A DNA stretch of 64,000 bases from Streptomyces turgidiscabies Car8 (lineage in GTDB: Bacteria > Actinomycetota > Actinomycetes > Streptomycetales > Streptomycetaceae), in NCBI RefSeq assembly GCF_000331005.1, contig NZ_AEJB01000208.1, positions 1-64,000 on the forward strand, given 5' to 3'. The position numbers were made by a program, and so were the translations under genes. Positions 8,579 through 16,485 of this stretch are shown here, piece after piece; the stretch's first letter is position 1; every line of letters starts with the position of its first letter. The notes under the pieces are model-generated. The model was given only the letters and a program-made list of their open reading frames with translations, searched no databases and had not been told where the DNA came from.

Positions 8579-9216
8579 CGCCGAGGAGGACGACGCGCGG
8601 GATGACGAAGGGGCTGACGAGGGGCGTGCTGGCCGCGCTGCTGCCCGCCCGGGCCGCGCACCGGCTGCGGACCCGGGGCGCGATGCGCGACCTGACCGGC
8701 GCGCTCGACATGGCACTGCGGGACCAGGCCGACAGCACCTCTGGCGCAGGGGAGTTGTGCCGGGCGCTGTGCGCGGAGATGAGCGTGCGGCGCGGGCGGC
8801 GCGTCGAGCTGCGGTTCGAGCGCTTTCCCGACGAGATCGAAGTCACCGGTCTGTGTGTGGAGTTCCACGACTTCGACCTGGTGATCGTCGAGGAGCGGGC
8901 CGAGGCGGTGCAGCAACTCGTCATCCTGGGACACGAGTTGTGGCATCTGCACGCCGGGCACTGCCATCACCACAGTGTCGGCGCGAGCGCCGCCCGGGTC
9001 CTGGCCGACGAGCAGTCCTGGCAGGGCGGCGCGTTGACAGTCGCTGCCCGCAACGGCTCCCGCGAGGCCGACGAGGCCGACGCCGAGGAGTTCGGCCACC
9101 GCCTCGCCACCGTCTTCCGGCCGTGGGTGGAGGGCCGTACGACGAGTGCGGGAAGCAGTGGTGTGCAGGCCTCGCTGGGGTATCGCGGCCGGGGAAGCGG
9201 AAACGCCCGGCGATGA
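8575..9216 (+). CDS. ImmA/IrrE-like putative metallopeptidase (toxin-component type)
   Basis: A 213-residue protein with the zinc-peptidase signature HELWHLHAGH (HExxH at residues 120-124) preceded by VEFHDFDLVIVEERAEAVQQLVILG. This arrangement is seen in ImmA/IrrE-type (COG2856-like) proteins, which cleave XRE-family repressors in mobile elements and stress responses. The GTG start overlaps the stop of the XRE-like gene (GTGA) and its own stop overlaps the next ATG (ATGA), so all three are translationally coupled. The substrate is plausibly the upstream regulator, by analogy with ImmR/ImmA. Labels of 'toxin' for this family are by similarity only. Confidence 0.72.
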   Translation: MTPRRTTRGMTKGLTRGVLAALLPARAAHRLRTRGAMRDLTGALDMALRDQADSTSGAGELCRALCAEMSVRRGRRVELRFERFPDEIEVTGLCVEFHDFDLVIVEERAEAVQQLVILGHELWHLHAGHCHHHSVGASAARVLADEQSWQGGALTVAARNGSREADEADAEEFGHRLATVFRPWVEGRTTSAGSSGVQASLGYRGRGSGNARR

Positions 9217-10460
9217 ACCTCTCCGGCTTCCTCGGCGAGCCGTACTCCGTCCTCGTGTTCGGGACACCGATCGTGTTCCTGGCCGCCGCCCTGGTGTTCA
9301 AGCTGCCCAGCATCGTCAGCCTGTGGGGCGACCCGCTGCGGCGGGCGGTCGGCGGGCTGCTGCTGCTCGCCTGCGGCATCTTCGTCCTCGCGGCGCCCCC
9401 GGCCATCGGCTGGACCAACCGGGTCTCCGGTGTGCCCAACCTCGCGGCGCCCCTCGTCTACAGCTTCCTCGTCGCGTTCTGCGGGGCGAGCCTGCTGCTG
9501 ATGATCGCGTGGCGCGGCGGCCTCACCGGGCGCTCGACGGGGTCGGCGGGATCCGCCGGGGGGCGTCGGACGATGCGGTGGGTCGCCGTCGGGCACGCGG
9601 GGGTGATCGTCGCGCTGTGGGCGCTGTTCGCGCTCGCGGACGTACCCGTGGAGCGCCGGCGGGACCTGGACACGTACTACGCCCGGACGCCCTTCATGCG
9701 CGAGTTCGTCGTGCTCTACCTGCTCGCGCACACCACGTCCTGTGTCCTGACGTACCGGCTGGTCCGGGACTGGATCCACACCCCCGGACTCGACGTGTGG
9801 CTGCGCCGGGGTCTGCGGTCGCTGGCCGTCGGTTACGCCGCCAACCTGGTGTTCGACGCGGCGAAGGGCACCGCCGTCCTCGCCCGGTGGGCGGGCGGTG
9901 ACCTGGACCCCCTGTCCACCGAACTGGCCCCCGCCGCCGCCGGTGTGGCCGCCGCCCTCATCGCGACGGGGTTCGTGCTGCCGCACGCCGGCCAGTATCT
10001 GCGCGACCGCGGGCGGATCCGGCGCGCCCGCCGCCGGCTCGGCCCGTTGTACGACCTGCTGCGCACCGCCACCGGCAGAGGCGTCCCCTTCTCGCTGTGG
10101 GCCACCCCGGAACTGCGGCTGATCCGCCGCGAGACGTTCATCCGCGACGCCCTGCTGCAACTCGCCCGCCACTTCGACGAGGAGATGCGGCGGCGGTCGT
10201 ACGAGGCCGCCGTGGACCTGGGACACGGCGCGCGGCGGGCACAAGCGCTCGCGGCGGCGGTGACGATCCGGGACGCGATCGAGGCGCGCGCCCGGTCCCG
10301 GCACCCCACCCCCCAAGTCACCGGCCACGCGACCGACTTGCTCACGGACCTGCTCCAGGGCATCGAAGCCGTGTCCCAGGTGCTGAGTCACCCCGATGAG
10401 ATCGAGGCGGTGCGCACCCTCGCGACCGCCCCAGCAGAGAGTCTGCACGTATATGAGTGA
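9213..10460 (+). CDS. MAB_1171c-type 7-TM putative transporter
   Basis: A 415-residue integral membrane protein. About seven hydrophobic segments fill residues 10-275 (for example VLVFGTPIVFLAAALVF, AVGGLLLLACGIFVLAAP, GVIVALWALFALADV, FVVLYLLAHTTSCVLTYRL). A cytoplasmic helical domain follows (about 280-415), containing GRIRRARRRLGPLYDLLR and RRSYEAAVDLGHGARRAQAL. The ATG at 9213 overlaps the stop of the HExxH gene. The architecture matches the MAB_1171c family, described as putative transporters but without a known substrate. A sensor role, with 7-TM input and cytoplasmic output, is an equally fair reading given its regulator and protease partners. Confidence 0.72.
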   Translation: MNLSGFLGEPYSVLVFGTPIVFLAAALVFKLPSIVSLWGDPLRRAVGGLLLLACGIFVLAAPPAIGWTNRVSGVPNLAAPLVYSFLVAFCGASLLLMIAWRGGLTGRSTGSAGSAGGRRTMRWVAVGHAGVIVALWALFALADVPVERRRDLDTYYARTPFMREFVVLYLLAHTTSCVLTYRLVRDWIHTPGLDVWLRRGLRSLAVGYAANLVFDAAKGTAVLARWAGGDLDPLSTELAPAAAGVAAALIATGFVLPHAGQYLRDRGRIRRARRRLGPLYDLLRTATGRGVPFSLWATPELRLIRRETFIRDALLQLARHFDEEMRRRSYEAAVDLGHGARRAQALAAAVTIRDAIEARARSRHPTPQVTGHATDLLTDLLQGIEAVSQVLSHPDEIEAVRTLATAPAESLHVYE

Positions 10461-11886
10461 TCGCCCGACTTCCGTCGACTCCCCCCTCAGACCGGCCTCC
10501 GGACGGACCGTCAGATCCGCCGTCGTGCTCGGCGGTTCGCTCGCCGGGCTGCTTGCGGCCCGAGCCCTGGTCGAGTTCGCCGACCGTGTGACCGTCGTCG
10601 AGCGTGACGTCCTGCCGGACGGCCCCGAGCCGCGCCGGAACCTGCCGCAGGCCCGGCACGCGCATGTGCTGTGGTCGGGCGGTGCCCGGGCCGTCGAGGA
10701 ACTGGTGCCGGGCGTGGGCGAGTTGCTGCTCGACGCCGGTGCGCACCGGCTGCCGGTCACGACGGACATGGTGGCGCTGGCCCCGCAGGGCTGGTTCCGG
10801 CGATGGGCCGAGTCGCACCACGTGTTCCTGTGCGGCCGGGACCTGCTGGACGCGACCGTCCGCGCCCAGGTCCTGGACGACGACCGGGTCAAACTGGTCG
10901 AGCACGCCGAGGTGTTGGGCCTGGAGGGCACGGCCGAGGCCGTCACCGGCGTGCGGGTGCGGGGCGCCGACGGCAGCCGGAGCACACTCCACGCGGACCT
11001 GGTCGTGGACGCCACCGGCCGCGCCTCGCGCACCCCGCACTGGCTGCGCGAACTGGGGCTGCCCGAACCGCCGCGCCGGGTGGTCGACTCGGGGCTCGCG
11101 TACGCCAGCCGGATCTACCGGGCGCCCGAACCCGCCCGGCAGGGCTTCCCGATGGTCAACGTGCAGGCGGACCCGAGGGGTGCCGGTCCGGGCCGGGCGG
11201 GCGTCCTCGTACCCGTCGAGGACGGCTGCTGGCTGGTCTCCCTGTCCGGCACCCGGGGCTGCGAACCTCCCACGGACGGCGCCGAGTTCACGCGTTTCGC
11301 CCGTGAGGAGCTGCGGCACCCGGTGATCGCCGAACTGCTCGCGGGAGCGGAACCCCTGACGGGCGTCTCCGTCACCCGGACGACGTCGAACCGGCGGCAC
11401 TACTACGAGCGGATGTCCGCCTGGCCGGAGAACTTCACGGTGATCGGCGACGCGCTGGCCGCCTACAACCCGATCTACGGCCACGGCATGTCCGTGGCGG
11501 CCCAAAGTGCCGTCGCCCTGAGGGATGTGATCCGCCGTCAGGGCTGGGGAGCGCCCGGTCTGTCCCGCCAAGCCCAGAAGGCGGTGGCCCGTCCGGTCGC
11601 CGCCGCCTGGGACCTGGCGACGAGCCAGGACCTCTTCTATCCCGGCGCCACGGAACACGGCCCCACCTTGCGGGACCGTCTGCTGGCGGCCTACGTGGGC
11701 CGCCTGATGCGCACGGCCGCGGGCAACGGCCGTATCGCCCGCCGGGTGACGGACGTGACGTCCCTGGAACGCGGCGCGGAGGTGCTGCTGGCACCGAGTG
11801 TGCTGCTGGCGGCGGCGATCGGCCCGCTCAAACCGCCGCTCAGCGGCCCGCCCCTGCGACCGGAGGAGTGGAAGGCCGCCGAGTGA
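10453..11886 (+). CDS. FAD-dependent oxidoreductase/monooxygenase
   Basis: A 477-residue flavoprotein of the aromatic hydroxylase/squalene epoxidase-like group. The Rossmann dinucleotide motif is AVVLGGSLAGLLAARAL near the N terminus with the acidic residue VVERD. A VVDATGRAS box and the FAD-ribityl box VIGDALAAYNPIYGHGM are intact, so it should bind FAD. The ATG at 10453 overlaps the end of the 7-TM gene by 8 nt. This flavoenzyme is the fourth gene of the coupled module. Its substrate is not evident. It could produce or remove a small molecule sensed or moved by the membrane protein, but that is inference. Confidence 0.82.
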   Translation: MSDRPTSVDSPLRPASGRTVRSAVVLGGSLAGLLAARALVEFADRVTVVERDVLPDGPEPRRNLPQARHAHVLWSGGARAVEELVPGVGELLLDAGAHRLPVTTDMVALAPQGWFRRWAESHHVFLCGRDLLDATVRAQVLDDDRVKLVEHAEVLGLEGTAEAVTGVRVRGADGSRSTLHADLVVDATGRASRTPHWLRELGLPEPPRRVVDSGLAYASRIYRAPEPARQGFPMVNVQADPRGAGPGRAGVLVPVEDGCWLVSLSGTRGCEPPTDGAEFTRFAREELRHPVIAELLAGAEPLTGVSVTRTTSNRRHYYERMSAWPENFTVIGDALAAYNPIYGHGMSVAAQSAVALRDVIRRQGWGAPGLSRQAQKAVARPVAAAWDLATSQDLFYPGATEHGPTLRDRLLAAYVGRLMRTAAGNGRIARRVTDVTSLERGAEVLLAPSVLLAAAIGPLKPPLSGPPLRPEEWKAAE

Positions 11887-11960
11887 CCGGCCCGACGGAC
11901 AGCCCGGTTGTCACCAAACGGCATTGCCTGTCCGCCGGTGGCGGCCGTACGGTCCGGATC

Positions 11961-12884
11961 ATGCTTCCTGTGGTCGAGACGGACGAACAGTGGGACACGG
12001 TCGTCCCCGACGAGACGGTGATGCGGGCCGGGGCGGCCGACCTGTGCGCCCGCCTCGGCCTGCGCGGCGCCCCGCTGACCCGGTTCGCGGACGGCTCGCA
12101 GCCGGTGTACGCGGTCGGCGACGAGCTCGTCCTGAAACTGTTCCCCGGGGCCGCCGCCGACGACGGCAGGGCAGAGGGCCGGGTCCTGTCGTATCTGCAG
12201 GGCCGGCTTCCCGTACCGACCCCGAAGGTCCACGACTTCGGGCCGTACGAGAACGGCTGGCAGTACGTCCTGATGTCCCGCCTGCCCGGTGTGAACCTCG
12301 CCCACGTCTGGGGCCATGTCCCGCGCGCCCACCGGGAGCGCCTCGTCACCGAGATCGGCGAGGCGCTGGCCGCCCTGCACGCCCTCGACCCCGGGCCCCT
12401 CGACGACGTCCTCGGCCCGGAGAACTGGGGCGCGTTCCTGGACCGGCGGCGCGAGCGCACGGTCGAGCAGCAGCGCGGTCACGGTCTGTCGGCGCCCTGG
12501 CTGGACCGGATACCCGACTTCCTCGCCGCGACCCCGCTCCCCCGCACCCCGGCCCGCTCCCTGCTGCACACCGAGGTGATGCAGCAGCACTTCCTGATCG
12601 ACCCGGACACCTGGCGCCTGACCGGCCTCTTCGACTTCGAGCCGGCGATGATCGGCGACCGCGCGTACGACTTCGTGGGCGTCGGCCTGTTCGTCACCCG
12701 GGGCGACCCGGACCTGCTGGCCCGCCTGTCGCGCGCGTACGGCCACACCTTCGCCCCGCCCCAGCTCCTCGCGTACACACTGCTGCACGTGTACAGCAAC
12801 CTGCCCTGGTACATGCGCGAACTGCACGTACCGGTGGAGGGGACCTGGGAGGCGGTGGCGGAGGAGTGGTTCGGTACGGGGTGA
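11961..12884 (+). CDS. APH-family phosphotransferase with unusual catalytic loop
   Basis: A 307-residue protein of the aminoglycoside phosphotransferase / choline kinase fold. It has VYAVGDELVLKLFPGAAADD (nucleotide-binding lysine) and YVLMSRLPGVNLAHVW. The catalytic region LLHTEVMQQHFLID (H203-T204-E205) precedes LTGLFDFEPAMIGDRAYDF. Canonical enzymes read H-G-D-x4-N in this loop. Here the catalytic aspartate is replaced by Glu and the asparagine by His, while the following metal-binding FDFEPA segment is conserved. The ATG at 11961 was chosen because it begins the conserved region; the frame is open further upstream into the previous gene. The substrate is unknown and activity on antibiotics should not be assumed. 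Confidence 0.8.
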   Translation: MLPVVETDEQWDTVVPDETVMRAGAADLCARLGLRGAPLTRFADGSQPVYAVGDELVLKLFPGAAADDGRAEGRVLSYLQGRLPVPTPKVHDFGPYENGWQYVLMSRLPGVNLAHVWGHVPRAHRERLVTEIGEALAALHALDPGPLDDVLGPENWGAFLDRRRERTVEQQRGHGLSAPWLDRIPDFLAATPLPRTPARSLLHTEVMQQHFLIDPDTWRLTGLFDFEPAMIGDRAYDFVGVGLFVTRGDPDLLARLSRAYGHTFAPPQLLAYTLLHVYSNLPWYMRELHVPVEGTWEAVAEEWFGTG

Positions 12885-12909
12885 GCCCGTCCGGCAGGGA
12901 GTGACCGGG

Positions 12910-13800
12910 TCAGCCGGCGAACGCCGGCTGGGCGACCCCCTTGCCCGCTCCCGGGACGACCAGGAGCGAGCCCGACATCGGGTGGGGGTCGGAGAGGCCG
13001 ACGCGGGCCGTGGTGATGTACAGGTCCGTGAGGTTCGGGCCGCCGAAGGCACAGGCCGTGGGGCGGACCGTCGGGAGGGTGATCGTACGGTCCAGGGTGC
13101 CTGCCGGGGTGTAGCGGCGGACCGCCCCGCCGTCCCACAGGGCGACCCAGATACAACCTTCCGCGTCGACCGTCAGGCCGTCGGGGAAGCCCGCGCCCTC
13201 CTCGATCAGCGCCAACTGGCGTCGGTTGCCGACATTTTGGCCGTCGGCCGACACGTCGAAGACGTCGACGCGGCGGGTCGGGGAGTCGATGTAGTACATC
13301 AGCCGGCCGTCCGGGCTCCAGCCCGTCCCGTTGCTCACCGCGACGTCGTCCAGGACCGTCGTGGCCCCGCCGTCTCCCGTGAACCGGGCCAGCGTGCCGC
13401 CGCCCGGCGCCTCGTCGTAGCGCATCGTGCCGGCCCACAGGGAGCCGTCGGGGGCCACCGCCGCGTCGTTCGCCCGGCGCCCGGGGGTCGGCTCGTGGTG
13501 CAGCCAGCGGAAGCCTGCGGCTGAGTCGGTGGCGGGGTCGGCGCTCTCGCCGTCGTACAGGGCCACTCCGTCGCGCAGGTTCAGGACCAGGCCGCCGCCG
13601 GCGCGTGGTTTCGCCGCGCCCACGTGCTGCTCCGTCGCCATGACCGTGCGGCGGCCCGTCGACGGGTCGTAGGTGTTGACGCGGGAGCCGAGGATGTCGA
13701 TCCAGATCAGCCGGGACGCCGCCGCGTCCCAGGTCGGGCCCTCGCCGAGGGTCGCCTGCGCCTGGACCGCCACTTCGAGGGCGGGTTCGTACGTCGTCAT
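12910..13800 (-). CDS. SMP-30/gluconolactonase/LRE family protein
   Basis: A 296-residue cytoplasmic six-bladed beta-propeller lactonase. It contains the metal-ligand glutamate in LGEGPTWD near residue 19, the NDAAVAPDG box, VSNGTGWSPDGRLMYYIDS and FPDGLTVDAEGCIWVALWDGG. These are the hallmark segments supplying the Glu/Asn/Asp metal site of SMP-30 and gluconolactonases. It would hydrolyse a sugar-acid lactone in an oxidative sugar pathway. The start overlaps the stop of the upstream IclR gene by 4 nt, so the regulator and enzyme are co-translated. This IclR plus SMP-30 pairing suggests control by the pathway's sugar acid. The exact lactone is unknown. Confidence 0.88.
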   Translation of the reverse strand: MTTYEPALEVAVQAQATLGEGPTWDAAASRLIWIDILGSRVNTYDPSTGRRTVMATEQHVGAAKPRAGGGLVLNLRDGVALYDGESADPATDSAAGFRWLHHEPTPGRRANDAAVAPDGSLWAGTMRYDEAPGGGTLARFTGDGGATTVLDDVAVSNGTGWSPDGRLMYYIDSPTRRVDVFDVSADGQNVGNRRQLALIEEGAGFPDGLTVDAEGCIWVALWDGGAVRRYTPAGTLDRTITLPTVRPTACAFGGPNLTDLYITTARVGLSDPHPMSGSLLVVPGAGKGVAQPAFAG

Positions 13801-14570
13801 GCCACACTCCGGTGACCGAGGCGCTCGGAGAGTTCGGCGGCGCCCTTGGCTGCGAGCTGTTCCAGCTCCGAACGGTGGTCGTCGCTCCAGCGGATCATCG
13901 GGACGGAGATCGACAGCGCGGCGACCACCCGGCCCGTGCGGTCGTGCACGGGCGCGGCCACACAGCTCACGTCCGGGTTCGACTCGCGGTTCTCCACGGC
14001 GACGCCCCGGCGACGGATCTCCGCGAGGGCCTCGCGCAGGACCGCCGGGTCGGTGATGCTGTTCGGCGTCATCGCGGGCAGCGGAACCTTGTCGGGAACC
14101 CGGGCGGAGAGCTCGTGGTCGGGGAGCGAGGCCAGCAGCATCTTGCCCACGGAGGTGCAGTGGGCGGGCAGCCGGCGGCCCGCGGCCGACACCATCCGGA
14201 CCGCGTGGGTGGAGTCCACCTTGGCGATGTAGATGACGTCCGTGCCTTCGAGGATCGCGACGTGCACCGTCTCGCCGCAGTTCTCGGCGACGGAACGGGC
14301 CACCTGCAGACCCTCCGCGGCGAGGTCGAGCTGCTCGGCGTAACGGCTGCCGAGCTGGTACGGGCGCACGCCCAGGCGGTAGCGTCCCGGCTGGCCGGGG
14401 ACCTGCACGATGTACGAACGGGCGGCGAGTGTCGTCACCAGTTCGTGCACGGTGGTGCGTGGCAGCTGAAGCCGGCGCACTATGTCCGGGGCGGAGAGAG
14501 TCCCGTCTCCGTCCAGGAAGAGCTCAAGAATGTCGAGAGCCCGGGTCACGGCAGGTACGAGGCGTCCCAT
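13797..14570 (-). CDS. IclR family transcriptional regulator
   Basis: A 257-residue regulator. The N-terminal winged helix has VTRALDILELFLDGDGTLSAPDIVRRLQLPRTTVHELVTTL. The C-terminal ligand-binding domain carries AENCGETVHVAILEGTDVIYIAKVDS, the core ARRLPAHCTSVGKMLLASLP-like segment (here GRRLPAHCTSVGKMLLA) and GVAVENRESNPDVSCVAAPV. The ATG at 14570 is preceded by AGAGAGGGGG. It is the first gene of a two-gene operon with the SMP-30 lactonase. A clear inverted repeat 35-64 bp upstream of the start is the likely operator for autoregulation. Confidence 0.92.
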   Translation of the reverse strand: MGRLVPAVTRALDILELFLDGDGTLSAPDIVRRLQLPRTTVHELVTTLAARSYIVQVPGQPGRYRLGVRPYQLGSRYAEQLDLAAEGLQVARSVAENCGETVHVAILEGTDVIYIAKVDSTHAVRMVSAAGRRLPAHCTSVGKMLLASLPDHELSARVPDKVPLPAMTPNSITDPAVLREALAEIRRRGVAVENRESNPDVSCVAAPVHDRTGRVVAALSISVPMIRWSDDHRSELEQLAAKGAAELSERLGHRSVA

Positions 14571-14604
14571 GACGGCCCCCTCTCTTGTGTTCAAGGTGTC
14601 TACG

Positions 14605-14634
14605 ATCTCGAAGCGATACGACGACGTTCGAGAT
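14605..14634. promoter_or_regulatory. Inverted-repeat operator, probably for IclR
   Basis: ATCTCGAA (14605-14612) and TTCGAGAT (14627-14634) are exact complements spaced by 14 nt, about 35 bp upstream of the IclR start. The layout, in the regulator's own upstream region, fits an autoregulatory IclR-type operator. Confidence 0.55.
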
Positions 14635-14767
14635 TTCAACAGACGATCGGCATGACGAACAGAGGACAGGCTAACCACAAGGGCCCGGCCGGGCAATGGG
14701 CGTGCGACGGCTTCGTTGCCGTCCGTGACTGTCCTCGCCGCCCGGCAGGTACGGCACGATGGTCCGC

Positions 14768-15367
14768 ATGTTCACGGTCATCGACTTCCAGCTGGTGCTC
14801 CTGCGCCGCATGGCGGACCACAACCCGGACCTGGTGGAGGACGCCCGGCACCAGCTGGGCGTGTCGATCGCGGACATGCGTGAGGCGAACAAACGCTGGC
14901 AGGGCATGCTGCGCTCCAAGTACGCCCGAGCTGCCGCCTCCCTCCCCCACTCTCGGCTTCGCTCGAGCGGGGGGACCCCCATACGCTCGGTCCTCGGCGC
15001 CCCCGAGTCGGTGACGGCGCGCAGAATCGGCGACCTGGAGTGCGAGGCCTGGCTGTGGCCCGTCCCCCTCTGGCCCGACCTGCGCTTCGAGGTGCTCGTG
15101 GCCGCGAACGGCGTCGCCTGGAACGAATGGCTGGTGCGGGCCCCGGGCGCCCCCGCCCCCGAACTCCGTACGCCGGACGATCTGCGCCCCTGGTCCTGCA
15201 CGGTCGACGAGGTCGCCCGCGCCTTCGCCCCCGTCCGCCCCCTGGAGGGCACGGCCCCGACCCGCTGGGGCCTGGCGTTCACCGCACCGGACGGTACGGG
15301 GGTACGGCGGGAGTGCGCGGCGGAGTTCACCTGGGGGCTGCTGCAGCGAGTGGCCGTCAAGGACTGA
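14768..15367 (+). CDS. Conserved-looking hypothetical protein carrying a REP-like insertion
   Basis: A protein of about 199 residues that I do not recognise as a known family. The N terminus (MFTVIDFQLVLLRRMADHNPD) is helical. The C-terminal half is rich in Trp and Pro (CEAWLWPVPLWPDLRFEVLV, AWNEWLVRAPG) and has no membrane segment. Residues about 58-72 (SLPHSRLRSSGGTPI) are encoded by a GC-rich imperfect palindrome of a type seen as dispersed Streptomyces repeats, inserted in frame. The start could be ATG 14759 or 14768; CACGAT lies 7 nt before the second, consistent with a leaderless message. It is divergent from the IclR gene. Confidence 0.62.
   Translation: MFTVIDFQLVLLRRMADHNPDLVEDARHQLGVSIADMREANKRWQGMLRSKYARAAASLPHSRLRSSGGTPIRSVLGAPESVTARRIGDLECEAWLWPVPLWPDLRFEVLVAANGVAWNEWLVRAPGAPAPELRTPDDLRPWSCTVDEVARAFAPVRPLEGTAPTRWGLAFTAPDGTGVRRECAAEFTWGLLQRVAVKD
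14938..14983. repeat. REP-like imperfect palindrome inside a coding region
   Basis: The block starts with a CCCTCCCCC run, has CTCTCGGCTTCGCTCGAG in the middle, and ends with GGGGGGACCCCCAT. It can fold with C-run against G-run and an inner CTCG/CGAG stem. Similar elements occur between and within genes in Streptomyces genomes (from memory). Length and frame leave the host gene open. Confidence 0.55.
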
Positions 15368-15404
15368 CGGGCCGCCCGTCACCCCCGCCGGTCACCCCCG
15401 AGGC

Positions 15405-16304
15405 TCACGACCGTCCCTGACGGCCGACGGCGGCCCGCAGGATGGCCTGCACGACCACCGGTACCGAGTCCGGATGCAGATCGAGGAACAGGTTGGGCTC
15501 GATCAACTCCAGTTCCATGACCCGGGGTTCACCGTCATCACCGAGGACAAGGTCCACCCGGGCGTACAGCAGACCGGAGTTGTCCGGCACGGCCTCCAAC
15601 GCCTGTTCCGCTACGGCGAGTTCGGCCGGGGTCGGGATCCAGACCTCCAGGTCGGGATGGGCGACCTTGTCGTCGTCGTACGCCGTGCCGGGAGCCAGTA
15701 CGGCTCCTTTGCGGCTGGCGTGCAGAAAGCTGCCGCCGAAGAACTGCAGGGCACGCTCCCCGGTGACGTCGATGCTCCCCACGTACGGCTGCACCATCGC
15801 GGTGAACCCCTCCGCGTGCATACGCGCGAGATGCCGTACGGCCGTCTCCCGGTCCTCGGGTGTGTAGCGGGCCGCGTAACGGGCGCCGGCACCTGAGGTG
15901 GGCTTGACGACGTACTCGCGGTCGTCGGGAAGGCCTGAGCCGTCGCCGGGTGCCTCACCGGGGGCCAGGTAGCGGGTGGGGACCGTGGGGACACCGGCCG
16001 CGGCCAGCTCGCCGAGGTACCGCTTGTCCATGTTCCAGCGCAGGACGCCGACCGGATTGGCGACCCGCGTGAGCTTCCCGCACCGCTCCAGCCAGCCCGC
16101 GAACTCCTCCGCGCGCCAGCTGTAGTCCCAGGTGGACCGCACCACCGCGAGGTCGTAGGACGCCCAGTCGATGTCGGGGTCGTCCCAGTGGACGGCGGTC
16201 GCGTCGGCCCCGGCTGCCAGCAACTCCCGTACCAGGAGCGGAAAATCCCGGTCCTTGCTGATCCCGGGCCGGGGGTCGTAGGTGACGATCGCGATGCGGA
16301 CCAC
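15405..16304 (-). CDS. ATP-grasp (RimK-like) ligase
   Basis: A 299-residue ATP-grasp fold protein. It has the pre-ATP region RIAIVTYDPRPGISKDRDFP and VVRSTWDYSWR, then the lysines of the ATP-grasp core in WNMDKRYLGELAAAGVPTVPT and EYVVKPTSGAGARYAARY. The metal-binding end is ARVDLVLGDDGEPRVMELELIEPNLFLDLHPD. These features support ATP-dependent carboxylate-amine (or similar) ligation. The substrates are unknown; relatives are often annotated as glutathione-synthetase-like. The GTG start follows GAGGGAG. It is divergent from the MerR-PP2C gene, with only 180 bp between the two start codons, and converges with the hypothetical gene to its left. Confidence 0.82.
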   Translation of the reverse strand: MVRIAIVTYDPRPGISKDRDFPLLVRELLAAGADATAVHWDDPDIDWASYDLAVVRSTWDYSWRAEEFAGWLERCGKLTRVANPVGVLRWNMDKRYLGELAAAGVPTVPTRYLAPGEAPGDGSGLPDDREYVVKPTSGAGARYAARYTPEDRETAVRHLARMHAEGFTAMVQPYVGSIDVTGERALQFFGGSFLHASRKGAVLAPGTAYDDDKVAHPDLEVWIPTPAELAVAEQALEAVPDNSGLLYARVDLVLGDDGEPRVMELELIEPNLFLDLHPDSVPVVVQAILRAAVGRQGRS

Positions 16305-16370
16305 GGGGACTCCCTCGGTGAGGCGTGCGGTAAGGCGCGTAGCACTGGTTCACCACTGATAGTGGCGTGA

Positions 16371-16423
16371 GGTGAAGGTTAACAAGCGACGCTTGACCTT
16401 CACCTTCGGTGAAGCCCCAGCAT
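16371..16423 (+). promoter_or_regulatory. MerR-type promoter with 19-bp spacer and dyad operator
   Basis: TTGACC (16393-16398) and CAGCAT (16418-16423) are separated by 19 nt, the long spacer typical of MerR-activated promoters. A perfect palindrome CTTCACC-TTC-GGTGAAG (16398-16414) fills the spacer. A third half-site, GGTGAAG, lies at 16371-16377, and CAAGCG-A-CGCTTG sits just before the -35. The start codon is at 16486. Confidence 0.8.
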
Positions 16424-16485
16424 CGGTGGCGGAACGAGGAACGGCCGGGAAACCGGGATCAGGGATCAGGAAAGGGGAGCGCTCC

